DNA from: Mojavia pulchra JT2-VF2
Lineage (GTDB): Bacteria; Cyanobacteriota; Cyanobacteriia; Cyanobacteriales; Nostocaceae
DNA length: 64,000 nt
Assembly (NCBI GenBank): GCA_019359325.1
Contig: JAHHHN010000006.1
Coordinates: 1-64,000, forward strand
Direction of reading: 5' to 3'
Below are positions 27,601 through 35,848 of the stretch, piece by piece. Made by a program: the position numbers and the translations under genes. Under the pieces are notes generated by a model. The model was not told the origin of the DNA, did not search any database, and saw nothing but the letters and a program-made list of their open reading frames with translations. Each line of letters opens with the position of its first letter. Positions within the stretch are counted from its first letter, which is position 1.

Positions 27601-28047
27601 CAAGAGTTAAGAATTTACATGGACATCAGTCCAGTATTCCAAACAGAAGAAGTCAAACCCCAAGCTTCTCTACCTAGCGGTGCTTTGCTAGAAAGAATTG
27701 GCAAAATGTATGAGGCATTGCACGCGGAAAATTGGGATGAATTTATGAGCTTCTTCACACCCAACCTACTCTACAAAGTTGGCGCTAACGAGCCTGTGAT
27801 CGGGCCAGAAGCTTGTCGTGACTTTTTGGTTAATATCTACAAAGTCCTGAAACTCACAACTCATAATGCTCGTGGCACTTGGGAAGTTGGTAATACCGTG
27901 ATTTTGGAAATGGATGCTAACTACGTCAACAAAGTTGACAAACGGTTTATCCAAGTTCCTTGTACTGATATCTATCGCTTTGAAGGCGATCGCATCTATG
28001 AATGGCGGGTATACCCAGATCCTTCTCAGCTGAATCTCAAATTCTAA
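24694..28047 (+). CDS. Seven-domain fusion: CMD, EthD, EthD, VOC, SRPBCC, SnoaL, SnoaL
   Basis: This 1117-residue cytoplasmic protein reads continuously through seven small domains: CMD (about 8-118), EthD (145-255), EthD (276-390), VOC/glyoxalase-like (465-680, starting LQHVGITVNDMTKSLEFY), SRPBCC ligand-binding (705-845, FSSAVNAPAEKIWQVWLD) and two SnoaL/NTF2-like cones (865-985 and 995-1115). All are folds that bind or transform small hydrophobic or aromatic molecules. The chain could be a multi-step enzyme or a channelled pathway; the substrate is unknown. The N-terminal domains are paralogous to the separate CMD and EthD proteins upstream. Internal start signals survive at 25072 and 27262. 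A 25-residue tandem duplication sits before the VOC domain. The arrangement suggests fusion of a former operon. Confidence 0.85.
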   Translation: MTQEIAHKNAVLDDQELQKNLKQINPKFGDFVIRVAGEAWGLPLIDQKTKALITIAIDVVNQDHRGSGNPFAAHVKMALKQGATRDEIEELLLFLCVYAGFNKVAACFGTLNQIFDDFNCTPRTAAMISAIPDSKQVDYSARDRKGKVAFYVLLWKREGISLELFDSYWKDVHGPVCARLPGQYQYWQFHVAHNEGGLWPEIAGLDYKWDTEDNFDGIAELTFESEADRETWFKASAILMDDEHNLFRKAIGYNTSPGNSITYVDRIPTGDPNGEVGAIKFHVLVKKADGVSDEAFRRYLTETFAPVFSSSDSLLKLRLHLFEEVDNSRPDAPGVSHHEPEAKHYHAAYEIAFANHLEREKFFASSEYAIATKDAAKYIKQIQPFPERASYTFVYDGKLTLAGQRSAKVASLIQSVGATNQLKQDIVSLMNGQIASLIQNVGASNQHQEDVVSLMPSQVNGKSSSLGHYLQGLQHVGITVNDMTKSLEFYVDVLGGKPAIGGDGFIGDELHNLLFQKEDLEAWKQGLNPKTIGVPNIRDGSQEALDVRFISFGNTCVELIHFRDAHLDYKAPNCIGKIPSGIGFVNAPHLSFHVKDNVDLDQFAKMLEDECQKRGLTNVVANRIIHIDSETARKNSPEKYAKLDLIGDFDGWLLFYCKGPSGEQLEFNQVKRKAKEKFSFAQKEYNLSNGTNYWFYNNVAPTNTNNNHRLYGSFSSAVNAPAEKIWQVWLDQAYTEKFNILERYSDGVLREVKMPGMEMKQRITIDQQANTVTINVVDHPLFTGRFINYLYPPQEPSTLPIVTYTIDLQPINATSLEHKDAQGFIEAAKPENVKQAVYQLKAAVENGINTNKEEKSVTQSITRPGTKSEIVRRMFEAGESMNVDNFVKFYTDDAHYQFSNFPVAYGPQGIKETSVGFLQKVAKVYHHITNIWEQGDTVICEMEVTYIRHDGKVFRLPCCDTIVFKGDKVQELRIYMDISPVFQTEEVKPQASLPSGALLERIGKMYEALHAENWDEFMSFFTPNLLYKVGANEPVIGPEACRDFLVNIYKVLKLTTHNARGTWEVGNTVILEMDANYVNKVDKRFIQVPCTDIYRFEGDRIYEWRVYPDPSQLNLKF
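25072..25074 (+). promoter_or_regulatory. Likely ancestral start codon at the CMD-EthD junction
   Basis: An in-frame ATG (residue 127 of the fusion) is preceded by CAAGGACAGCAGCA. This closely resembles CAAAGGACAGCAAGC before the real ATG of the neighbouring EthD gene at 23136. The resemblance extends across the start, which suggests this was once the start of a separate EthD gene before the CMD stop codon was lost. It may still be weakly used. Confidence 0.6.
25203..25689 (+). repeat. Copy 2 of a 487-bp identical direct repeat
   Basis: This block is identical by eye to 23267-23753 and lies inside the fusion gene. The sequences just outside both blocks differ at many positions, so identity is confined to this tract. 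Confidence 0.9.
25921..26070 (+). repeat. In-frame 75-bp tandem duplication
   Basis: Two adjoining 75-bp units encode ASLIQSVGATNQLKQDIVSL and ASLIQNVGASNQHQEDVVSL plus short tails. They lie at the border between the second EthD domain and the VOC domain. A similar single unit ends the EthD part of the upstream gene. Confidence 0.85.
27247..27264 (+). promoter_or_regulatory. Internal ribosome-binding site and GTG start inside the fusion gene
   Basis: AAGGAGG (27247-27253), eight bases before an in-frame GTG (27262), is a near-perfect start signal. It would yield a 261-residue tandem SnoaL protein beginning MTQSITRPGTKSEIVRRMFE. It lies exactly at the border between the SRPBCC and SnoaL parts. 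Either the SnoaL pair is also made alone or this is a fossil of a former gene. Confidence 0.7.
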
Positions 28048-28239
28048 AAGCATCTGCTGCAAAAATAGATGGTGAATCTATTCATTTGCGTTTTAGATAG
28101 AGTAAAAATAAATTGAACTGCCAAAATATAAACAGTTCAGCAGAGGCGAGTTTAAATTAGCTGTTTGAGTATCTATAATTTGATAAACTCCCTCTGCCTT
28201 TACTCACAAATTAAAACAAAAAATCAACGGTAACTGATC

Positions 28240-28875
28240 ATGACAAAAGAATTTAAAGGAAAAATTGGTGTACTTATTGAAGAACATTTTGATGCCACAG
28301 AATTTCGTCGCTTCAATGAGTACTTCCCTGAACAGGGCTATGAAGTAGAGTACATTTCTCATCTGTGGGGCAATAAAGAGCTACATTTCGGGTCTAACCC
28401 CGAAAATGACCAAATAGAATATCACGTTACAGTTACCACCGAAGTCAATGACATTGACCCTGCTGACTACAAAGGTATTATTTGCATTGGTGCCTATGCT
28501 ATGGATCGCCTGAGATATCAGGTAAATGTTAAGAAGGGTCAAAAAAATCAAGCTCCAGCAGTTGCCTTTCTTCGGCAAGCTATAAACACAGATAATGTCA
28601 AATTAGGAACAATTTGCCATAGTTTGTGGCTTTTCTGTGCCGATCCAGATTTGATTAAAGGTAAAAAAGTAACTTGTGCCCATAACATCATTTGTGATGT
28701 CGAGAATGCAGGTGCAGACGTTGTTTATGACAACGATGTTACTGCTGATTTAGTTATAGATGGCAATCTGATTACAGGGAAGCATCCTGGAGTGGTAGAC
28801 GAATTCATGGAAACCTTTGTGAAAGAAATTGAGAAAACTAGCTCTCGAAATCAGGAATTGGCTCAAAAAATCTGA
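28240..28875 (+). CDS. DJ-1/PfpI family protein
   Basis: This is a 211-residue glutamine-amidotransferase-like protein of the DJ-1/PfpI superfamily. It has KIGVLIEEHFD at the start, IICIGAYAMDRLRY, and the nucleophile elbow GTICHSLWLFCAD with Cys followed by His. The C-terminal LITGKHPGVVDEFMETFV is also typical. Members include chaperones, glyoxalase III-type enzymes and deglycases; which activity applies here is not shown. In the Synechocystis icfG cluster a gene of this family (slr1854, from memory) follows the CMD gene, matching this position. It probably forms a transcript with the upstream fusion gene, 190 bp away, and ends at a strong palindrome. Confidence 0.88.
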   Translation: MTKEFKGKIGVLIEEHFDATEFRRFNEYFPEQGYEVEYISHLWGNKELHFGSNPENDQIEYHVTVTTEVNDIDPADYKGIICIGAYAMDRLRYQVNVKKGQKNQAPAVAFLRQAINTDNVKLGTICHSLWLFCADPDLIKGKKVTCAHNIICDVENAGADVVYDNDVTADLVIDGNLITGKHPGVVDEFMETFVKEIEKTSSRNQELAQKI

Positions 28876-28906
28876 GGCTTGTATTGCGAAGATTAGTCAT
28901 GCAGAG

Positions 28907-28928
28907 CGGTTGTGTTGCAACACAACCG
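28907..28928. terminator. Perfect 22-bp palindrome between convergent genes
   Basis: CGGTTGTGTTGCAACACAACCG is perfectly self-complementary and lies between the ends of the DJ-1 gene (plus) and the ltrA-like gene (minus). A bidirectional terminator is the simplest reading, although T-tracts are short. Confidence 0.65.
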
Positions 28929-28955
28929 TACTCAAATCTACTCTTGGGAAATAAT

Positions 28956-30125
28956 TTAAGCTTGACTTTTTCCTAATACGTCTAGAACAACTGCTGTCAA
29001 ACAAGCACAAGCAACCAGTGTAATTAAAACTACAGCAGGTACACTGGCACCAGCAATAGTCAGGAACAAAACAAACCCTCCTGCTCCCAGACGATAAGCA
29101 CTCAAAATCCTACCTTTGCGATTTTTCTCCAGAATACAGGTCGTTAAGTTAATCACGCCTAAAACCATTAAGCACAGTGTCACAGCACCACAAAAAAGCC
29201 AGCGGTCTTTTTCTGGTAGTACATTCGTTGCATTTATGGAAATCACATGCTCAACTCCTACTCCTGTTGCCGCCAAACCAATAGCTAGAAGGAGGTGAGA
29301 ATATAGCCAAGTGAGAAATATATTAATTCTACCAGCCTTCATAGTCTCTAGTGGTGATCCATCGACGCTATCGAAGTAAAGCCACCAGAAGCTGAAAGCA
29401 ATGCTCATACCTAACAAAGCGATCGCAGTAGATGACATCACCCATTCCTTTTGAGCTCCACCCCTAACTACAGCGGCAACAGACTCACCTAAAACGATCA
29501 TGGTAAAAAGTCCAAGTCGCTCTGGCATATGGGAAATATCTGGTGTGATCTCAGTAGCTAAATGGCCTGTACCTAAAGGAGTTATAAACTCTAAAATCAA
29601 CCCCAGTACCCAAAGTCCAAACCGCCAAGGAGGAGGTATAAAAAGTGAGAATAACCAACAACCAGCACCCAGGCTAAAACCCCAAACATACCGATTGAGT
29701 AGCGGACGGGCTATTGGAACATGATATTTAGCTATAAGAAATTGAATAATGAGAATACTGCGAGCGCCTACATAAGCAATTGCAAAACCAACAGAAGATG
29801 TACTGAGACCGTGATGTACATTTACTGCTAAAGCAGCAATCATCATCATTTGTATGAGGGTTAACAGGCGATCGCTAAGATCATCAGTATCAAACAATGT
29901 GGCGTAAAAAGTGGCACCTAGCCAACAAGACCAAATTGGTATAAAAAGGGCAATAAAACCAAGGATGCCTGCAACAGAAATATCTTTGCTCAAATTGTGA
30001 GACAATTCAGCGATCGCCACCACAAATGTTAGATCATAAAAAAGCTCTAGCCAGGTAGCACGTCTTTCTTCTCCATGAGCCTCGCCAATACGCAATCTTG
30101 GCGGCTGCCATAATTTTTTGTTCAT
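28956..30125 (-). CDS. Low temperature requirement protein A (LtrA) family membrane protein
   Basis: This is a 389-residue polytopic membrane protein with about ten to twelve hydrophobic segments. The family signature near the N-terminus is clear: RRATWLELFYDLTFVVAIAEL. HMPERLGLFTMIVLGESV in the middle is also diagnostic. LtrA was named in Listeria for growth at low temperature, but its molecular function is not known. It lies on the opposite strand and splits the icfG-like cluster between the DJ-1 and AGE genes, so it may be a later insertion. Its start is the ATG at 30125; no better start is visible. Confidence 0.9.
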   Translation of the reverse strand: MNKKLWQPPRLRIGEAHGEERRATWLELFYDLTFVVAIAELSHNLSKDISVAGILGFIALFIPIWSCWLGATFYATLFDTDDLSDRLLTLIQMMMIAALAVNVHHGLSTSSVGFAIAYVGARSILIIQFLIAKYHVPIARPLLNRYVWGFSLGAGCWLFSLFIPPPWRFGLWVLGLILEFITPLGTGHLATEITPDISHMPERLGLFTMIVLGESVAAVVRGGAQKEWVMSSTAIALLGMSIAFSFWWLYFDSVDGSPLETMKAGRINIFLTWLYSHLLLAIGLAATGVGVEHVISINATNVLPEKDRWLFCGAVTLCLMVLGVINLTTCILEKNRKGRILSAYRLGAGGFVLFLTIAGASVPAVVLITLVACACLTAVVLDVLGKSQA

Positions 30126-30725
30126 TATAACGGTAATATCAACTACTCATGAAACATTATTTTACGAGTTTCGCGCAGTATTAAGGTGTGGATTTTGCAT
30201 AATCCATGTCTCATCTACCCACAAAAAACCTTAGTTCGTTTAAAATATTGTCTGCATAAATTTTCTAAATTCAGATGTATATATATCAAGCTGCTCTTTC
30301 CGAATATAGGAGTTATAGATATCAAGCTAATCTGACTTCAGCACTTTTACGAGACTGACTTGAATTTTTGCTACACAATAATCCCAAAATCAGGTAGAAT
30401 GTCTCATGTCCTTAGGATACCTTCGTCAATACATTTTTGAGAGTTATCCTTGATATTGCTTATTATCAAAACACCTAAAGTGTTCAAAGCGATAGAAACA
30501 GCAATGCCATCGCCCATTATTAAATAAAGTTACGTTGGTTAATTAGTTTCATCCTCCAAGATAGGGGATAGCAGTGCTAGATCTTCACTACTTCAAGCAC
30601 TATTACAAACAGTTACTCCGACGTTGCGATCAGTAATAAACCTGCGAAATTGGACTAAATGGGCTACAAAAGTCGAGATTAAGAATTAGCAACAATACTA
30701 ACCTTTTGTTTTTGTAACAACAAAG
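30126..30725. promoter_or_regulatory. Divergent intergenic region before the AGE-glgX-icfG operon
   Basis: This 600-bp AT-rich region lies between ltrA (minus) and the AGE gene (plus). Both promoters must be here. A small inverted repeat TTGATA...TATCAA is seen near 30450-30470. No consensus promoter was placed. Confidence 0.5.
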
Positions 30726-32552
30726 ATGAACAAGCAAAGCTTCTCTTTCTCAGACACGATCACTGGCTACGTCACCAACTTTGACACTAGTGAGAAATCC
30801 TTTGGCATCAAAACATCAGACGAGCGGGAATATAAAGCATACCTCACGCCGACTGTGTATGCCAGAATCGCTCAAAACCTAGAAGAGCCATACAGAGATT
30901 GCACAGGCGAGATTGAACAACTGCTAACTCCTGGCCAGCACGTATTTGCCTACGGTATTTTTTATCCTCAGGGAGATGGACACAAATTTGAAGTTAAGTC
31001 CTTAGTGTTCCCTAGCGATAGCCCCGGTACGTATCGGCACGAAGAACCAGACTGGTGGGTTAAGCAAATACGCTCCATTGCTGATAGCTACCTGAGGTGG
31101 CAGTTTGGCTATCCTGAAAAAGAGATTAATTACCAGGAATACCGTACTTATTTGCATCTTGCTGGTAGTAAAAAGCGCGACGACTTTTTGCAAGAAACTG
31201 ATACTATTTCTCGTCTCGTCTATGGTTTTGCTTCAGCTTATCTGCTGACAGGCGAAGACCGCTTTCTTGAAGGAGCAGAAAGAGGCACAGAGTACCTGCG
31301 CGAACACATGCGCTTCTACGACCCCGACGAAAACCTCATCTACTGGTATCACGGAATTCAAGTTACCGGACGTCGGGAACAAAAGTTGCTCACCTCTGAG
31401 TTTGGTGATGACTACGATGCTATCCCTGCCTACGAACAGATTTACGCCTTAGCTGGCCCCATTCAGACCTACCGGATTACAGGTGATCCTCGCATCCTTA
31501 AAGATGCGGAAATGACCGTCGATTTGTTCGACAAATTCTACTTGGACAAAGAAGGTGGTGGCTATTTCTCTCATATCGACCCAATCACCCTTGACCCTCG
31601 TGCCGAGTCTTTAGGTCGTAACCGCGCCCGCAAAAACTGGAACTCTGTTGGTGACCATGCTCCTGCTTATCTGATTAATCTGTGGTTGGCAACAGGAGAC
31701 AAAAAATACGCTGACTTCCTAGAATATACATTTGACACGATCGCCAAATACTTCCCCGACTATGATAACAGCCCCTTTGTCCAAGAGAAGTTCTTTGAAG
31801 ACTGGAGCCACGACCAAACATGGGGTTGGCAGCAAAACCGCGCCGTCGTTGGTCATAACCTGAAAATTGCTTGGAACTTGATGCGGATGAATTCCCTCAA
31901 GCCTAAAGATGAGTACGTACAGTTAGCAGAAAAAATTGGCTACTTAATGCCCAAAGTTGGTAGCGACCAACAAAGAGGCGGCTGGTACGACGTAGTAGAA
32001 CGCGTCCTGGGTGAAGGAGAAGAACAGCATCGTTTTGTCTGGCACGATCGCAAAGCTTGGTGGCAGCAAGAGCAGGCTATCCTTGCCTACATGATCCTGC
32101 ACGGTATTCTCAATAAGCCGGAATACGAACGCCAGGCCCGCGAAGCCGCAGCCTTCTATAATGCCTTCTTCCTAGATCATGATGACGGTGCGGTTTACTT
32201 CAATGTCTTAGCGAACGGATTGCCCTACTTGTTGGGTAACGAACGCTTCAAGGGTTCTCACTCCATGAGTGCCTACCACTCAACGGAACTGTGCTATTTG
32301 GCAGCAGTCTACACCAATCTGCTGATTACCAAGCAACCAATGGACTTCTACTTTAAGCCCCAACCAGGTGCGTTCAAGGACAACATCCTGCGGGTACAAC
32401 CAGATATCCTGCCTCCTGGTAGCATCAAGATTGGTGCTTGCTGGGTCGACGAACAACCCTACAACAATTTTGACGCTGATGCTTTGACGGTAAAATTACC
32501 AGACACCAAAGCCCAAGTTAAAGTCAAAGTTCAAATTGTCCCTAACGCGTAG
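30726..32552 (+). CDS. N-acylglucosamine 2-epimerase (AGE) family protein
   Basis: This 608-residue protein carries an (alpha/alpha)6-barrel of the AGE/cellobiose epimerase type (about 110-560), with repeated helices such as AYLLTGEDRFLEGAERGTEYL and NSVGDHAPAYLINLWLATGDKKY. An extra N-terminal domain of about 100 residues precedes it. Sugar epimerase or isomerase activity is inferred from the fold; the substrate is unknown. The match in family and place to Synechocystis slr1855 (from memory) supports membership in the icfG cluster. It is the first gene of a run through 37849. The STAS gene follows 19 bp after its stop. Confidence 0.88.
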   Translation: MNKQSFSFSDTITGYVTNFDTSEKSFGIKTSDEREYKAYLTPTVYARIAQNLEEPYRDCTGEIEQLLTPGQHVFAYGIFYPQGDGHKFEVKSLVFPSDSPGTYRHEEPDWWVKQIRSIADSYLRWQFGYPEKEINYQEYRTYLHLAGSKKRDDFLQETDTISRLVYGFASAYLLTGEDRFLEGAERGTEYLREHMRFYDPDENLIYWYHGIQVTGRREQKLLTSEFGDDYDAIPAYEQIYALAGPIQTYRITGDPRILKDAEMTVDLFDKFYLDKEGGGYFSHIDPITLDPRAESLGRNRARKNWNSVGDHAPAYLINLWLATGDKKYADFLEYTFDTIAKYFPDYDNSPFVQEKFFEDWSHDQTWGWQQNRAVVGHNLKIAWNLMRMNSLKPKDEYVQLAEKIGYLMPKVGSDQQRGGWYDVVERVLGEGEEQHRFVWHDRKAWWQQEQAILAYMILHGILNKPEYERQAREAAAFYNAFFLDHDDGAVYFNVLANGLPYLLGNERFKGSHSMSAYHSTELCYLAAVYTNLLITKQPMDFYFKPQPGAFKDNILRVQPDILPPGSIKIGACWVDEQPYNNFDADALTVKLPDTKAQVKVKVQIVPNA

Positions 32553-32571
32553 TCTGCTTGAAGAAATCACT

Positions 32572-32979
32572 ATGGATATCATTATCAAGACACTACAAGT
32601 AACTGCACTCAGCACTGCCCAAAGTGATACTGCTCCAGCAGTACACGAGCAAGTGACTGTAGTAGAACTAGATGGCGATGTGGATGGCAAAACTGCTCCT
32701 GAAGTTCAAGCTCAAGTTTTACCCTTAGTTCAACCAGGTAGCAAAATCCTGCTAGATTTGACAAACGTGCCTTATATGTCCAGTGCAGGTTTACGGACAT
32801 TGCTATTGCTACATCGGCAGTTTCTTGGTAAAGAAGGACAGCTTGTACTGGTAGGAGTTGCCGAAGAAATTCAAGATACTATGTCTATCACTGGGTTTCT
32901 CAACTTTTTTACTATTTGCGAAACCTTGGATTCAGGCTTAGAATCTCTCAATCTCAAGGTACACGCTTTACCTGCCTAA
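32572..32979 (+). CDS. STAS-domain anti-sigma factor antagonist (first of two)
   Basis: This is a 135-residue STAS protein of the SpoIIAA/RsbV type. The sequence VTVVELDGDVDGKTAPEVQ leads to the phosphorylation site region VPYMSSAGLRTLLLLHRQF, whose Ser would be phosphorylated by an RsbW-like kinase and dephosphorylated by a PP2C phosphatase. Both partners are encoded downstream (37394 and 35849). ATG 32572 is preferred; the open frame begins earlier and would overlap the AGE gene. It corresponds by order to slr1856 of Synechocystis (from memory). Confidence 0.9.
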   Translation: MDIIIKTLQVTALSTAQSDTAPAVHEQVTVVELDGDVDGKTAPEVQAQVLPLVQPGSKILLDLTNVPYMSSAGLRTLLLLHRQFLGKEGQLVLVGVAEEIQDTMSITGFLNFFTICETLDSGLESLNLKVHALPA

Positions 32980-33175
32980 ATAAAAACCAGGGGGAGTAAG
33001 TCAAGGCTTACTTCCCCACCCAGGACAAACGCATCTTAGTTTTTGCAATGCACAATTTATCAAGGTTTCATACTATTTAGCATTTATGTAAACCTGGCTA
33101 GAAAAGTCATCCAGAATTTAGATGCGTTTGCTCAACTCCCTACTCCTGTTGTCTTAGCACTCACTACCGAAGAAA

Positions 33176-35293
33176 ATGGAGCGCATCGACATTCATCCAA
33201 CCCATACCCACGAAGGCTTTAAGCTACGTCGGGGTAGGCCTTTTCCTTTTGGTGCCACGCTAGTGCCAGGAGGGGTTAATTTTTCAATATTTTCCAGTCA
33301 CGCCAAATCCTGTTCTCTGGTGTTGTTTAAAAAGCATCAGCCAGAACCAATGGCAGAAATTCCCTTTCCAGACGAGTTCCGGATTGGGAATGTTTTTTGC
33401 ATGATAGTTTTTGATCTCGATTACGAAGACATCGAATATGGCTATCGCATGGATGGCCCATTCGACCCGAAAGCAGGCCACTGGTTTGACAAGAGCAAAA
33501 TCCTCCTAGACCCTTATGCCAAAGTGATTGGGGGACGAGATGTTTGGGGCGTCACGCCAGACTGGAGTGACATATACCATCATCGTGGTCGTATCGTCTT
33601 TGACGACTTTGACTGGGAATCAGACCGTCCTCTGGAAATTCCCCCAGAAGACTTGATTATCTATGAAATGCATGTCCGCAGCTTTACCCGGCATCCATCC
33701 TCTGGGGTGAAGCATCCTGGAACATTTGCAGCCATTAGAGAAAAAATTCCTTACCTCAAAGAGTTGGGTGTCAACTCCATAGAACTCATGCCTGTGTATG
33801 AGTTTGACGAGTTTGAAAATTCTCGTCCCAATCCTCAGACAGGTGAAATGCTGCTGAACTATTGGGGCTACAGCACTGTTGGTTTTTTCGCACCCAAAGC
33901 GGGGTATGCAGCAACCGGCAAGCTGGGAATGCAAGTGGATGAGTTGAAAGCACTCGTCAAGGAGCTCCATGCCAATGGAATTGAAGTAATTCTAGATGTA
34001 GTCTTTAACCATACTGCTGAAGGAAATGAGTATGGCCCGACGATCTCCTTTCGGGGAATCGACAACAAGACTTACTATATGCTGACTCCCGACGGCTACT
34101 ACTATAACTTCAGTGGCTGCGGCAACACTCTCAATTGCAATAACCCGATTGTTCGCAATATTGTACTTGATTGTCTACGCTACTGGGCATCAGAGTATCA
34201 CATCGACGGCTTCCGCTTTGATTTGGCATCAATTCTAGGTCGTGATCCTTGGGGTGCGCCACTAGCAAATCCGCCATTACTGGAAACCCTAGCCTTTGAC
34301 CCCATTCTTGCTAAATGTAAGTTGATTGCAGAAGCTTGGGATGCAGGCGGTTTGTACCAAGTAGGTTCTTTTCCTGCCTTTGGTCGTTGGGCTGAGTGGA
34401 ATGGTAAGTACCGTGATGGTATTCGGAAATTTCTTAAAGGCGAACCTGGTCGAGTCGGAGATATGGCACAACGGCTCCAAGGTTCTCCCGACCTTTATGC
34501 TTGGGCAGGACGCGCACCTGCTACCTCGATTAATTTTATCACTGCCCATGATGGTTTTACTCTTGCTGACCTGGTTTCGTATAACGGCAAGCATAACGAA
34601 GCCAACGGGGAAAACAACAACGACGGCACCAACGATAACGACAGTTGGAATTGTGGGGCAGAGGGATGGACAGAAGATTCTGGTATTAATGCCTTACGGC
34701 TAAGGCAGATGAAGAATGCGATCGCCATGCTACTCGTTAGCCAAGGCGTACCCATGATACTCATGGGTGATGAAGTCGGCCGCAGTCAGCAAGGCAATAA
34801 CAACACCTACTGCCACGACAACGAACTCAACTGGCTAGATTGGAATTTATTAAAGTCAAATGCTAGTCTATTGCAATTTGCCAAGCACTGCATCGCTTTC
34901 CGCAGAGCGCATCCCGCATTAAGAAACCACTGGCATTTCCAAAATCGAGATTATGTTGGTAGTGGCTATGCTGATATTACCTGGCACGGTACCCAAGCTT
35001 GGAATGCAGACTGGTCTGACTCCAACCGTACCCTTGCCTTTATGCTCTGCGGCAAACATGCTAAGGGAGGCACAGTCAACGATAACTATATCTACGTTGC
35101 TATGAATATGCACTGGGAAGCCCACTGGTTTGAGATTCCCAAGCCACCAGAAGGCTTACAGTGGCATATCTTTGCCAATACAGGCGCTTCCCCAACAGAA
35201 ACCAGCTGGGAACCAGAAAAGGAGCCTTTATTGGAGAATCAGCATGGAATATTGCTGGGCGATCGCTCAGTCGTCATTCTTGTCGGAAAATAA
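33176..35293 (+). CDS. glgX: Glycogen debranching enzyme / isoamylase (GlgX-type)
   Basis: The enzyme hydrolyses alpha-1,6 branches of glycogen. A CBM48-like N-terminal domain (about 15-110, PFGATLVPGGVNFSIFSSHA) is followed by the GH13 barrel. The nucleophile Asp349 lies in DGFRFDLAS, the acid Glu386 in LIAEAWD, and the transition-state Asp459 in TAHDGFT. VIFNHT-type (VVFNHTAEGNEYGP) and MGDEVGRSQQGNNN motifs are also seen. The 705-residue length is normal. Its place between two STAS genes, as in the Synechocystis icfG cluster (slr1857, from memory), links partner-switch signalling with glycogen use. The genome may hold other glgX copies. Confidence 0.93.
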   Translation: MERIDIHPTHTHEGFKLRRGRPFPFGATLVPGGVNFSIFSSHAKSCSLVLFKKHQPEPMAEIPFPDEFRIGNVFCMIVFDLDYEDIEYGYRMDGPFDPKAGHWFDKSKILLDPYAKVIGGRDVWGVTPDWSDIYHHRGRIVFDDFDWESDRPLEIPPEDLIIYEMHVRSFTRHPSSGVKHPGTFAAIREKIPYLKELGVNSIELMPVYEFDEFENSRPNPQTGEMLLNYWGYSTVGFFAPKAGYAATGKLGMQVDELKALVKELHANGIEVILDVVFNHTAEGNEYGPTISFRGIDNKTYYMLTPDGYYYNFSGCGNTLNCNNPIVRNIVLDCLRYWASEYHIDGFRFDLASILGRDPWGAPLANPPLLETLAFDPILAKCKLIAEAWDAGGLYQVGSFPAFGRWAEWNGKYRDGIRKFLKGEPGRVGDMAQRLQGSPDLYAWAGRAPATSINFITAHDGFTLADLVSYNGKHNEANGENNNDGTNDNDSWNCGAEGWTEDSGINALRLRQMKNAIAMLLVSQGVPMILMGDEVGRSQQGNNNTYCHDNELNWLDWNLLKSNASLLQFAKHCIAFRRAHPALRNHWHFQNRDYVGSGYADITWHGTQAWNADWSDSNRTLAFMLCGKHAKGGTVNDNYIYVAMNMHWEAHWFEIPKPPEGLQWHIFANTGASPTETSWEPEKEPLLENQHGILLGDRSVVILVGK

Positions 35294-35392
35294 TTCTTTG
35301 TCCTTTGTTATTTATTGTCAAAAAAGAACAATTAAAAATAAATGACAAAAGACTAATTACAAGCTAAAACTTTATACACGGAGGATCAGACC

Positions 35393-35716
35393 ATGGCTTT
35401 TAGTGCAACTCTAGAAATTGCAGGCGATACCGCTAAAATCACCCTAACTGGAGAACTAGATGCAAGCTCTGCACCTATTTTTAGGGTAGAAGTGGAGAAT
35501 GCCGCTAAAGCAGGAGTTAAGCGTTTAGTATTGTTATTGCAAGACCTAGAATATATCTCTAGTGCCGGTCTGCGAGTACTAATTTTCGCTAAACAAAAGA
35601 TGGGCGCGAATGCTGATATTTACGTAGTCGCTGCTCAAGAAATGGTTGTGGACACATTGGAGAAAACAGGTTTCAGCGAAAGTGTGATTATGGTAGATGA
35701 GTATGACGCTGCCTAG
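35393..35716 (+). CDS. STAS-domain anti-sigma factor antagonist (second of two)
   Basis: This 107-residue protein is a minimal STAS domain. ITLTGELDASSAPIFRVEVE is followed by EYISSAGLRVLIFAKQKMG with the predicted phospho-Ser. A strong GGAGG site (35380-35384) sits eight bases before the ATG. It probably is the substrate of the IcfG-type phosphatase encoded next and of the RsbW-like kinase at 37394. By order it corresponds to slr1859 (from memory). Confidence 0.93.
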   Translation: MAFSATLEIAGDTAKITLTGELDASSAPIFRVEVENAAKAGVKRLVLLLQDLEYISSAGLRVLIFAKQKMGANADIYVVAAQEMVVDTLEKTGFSESVIMVDEYDAA

Positions 35717-35848
35717 TTATTAAGAATTGGGGATGAGGAAGAGGTATCAATTATGAAAAATATCATTCAAGTTTAACTTTTCCTACATCCTTAATTTTTT
35801 TCAAAGAAACTGAGAACGGCTCCGATTAGCTACTGCGATAGAAATTTT

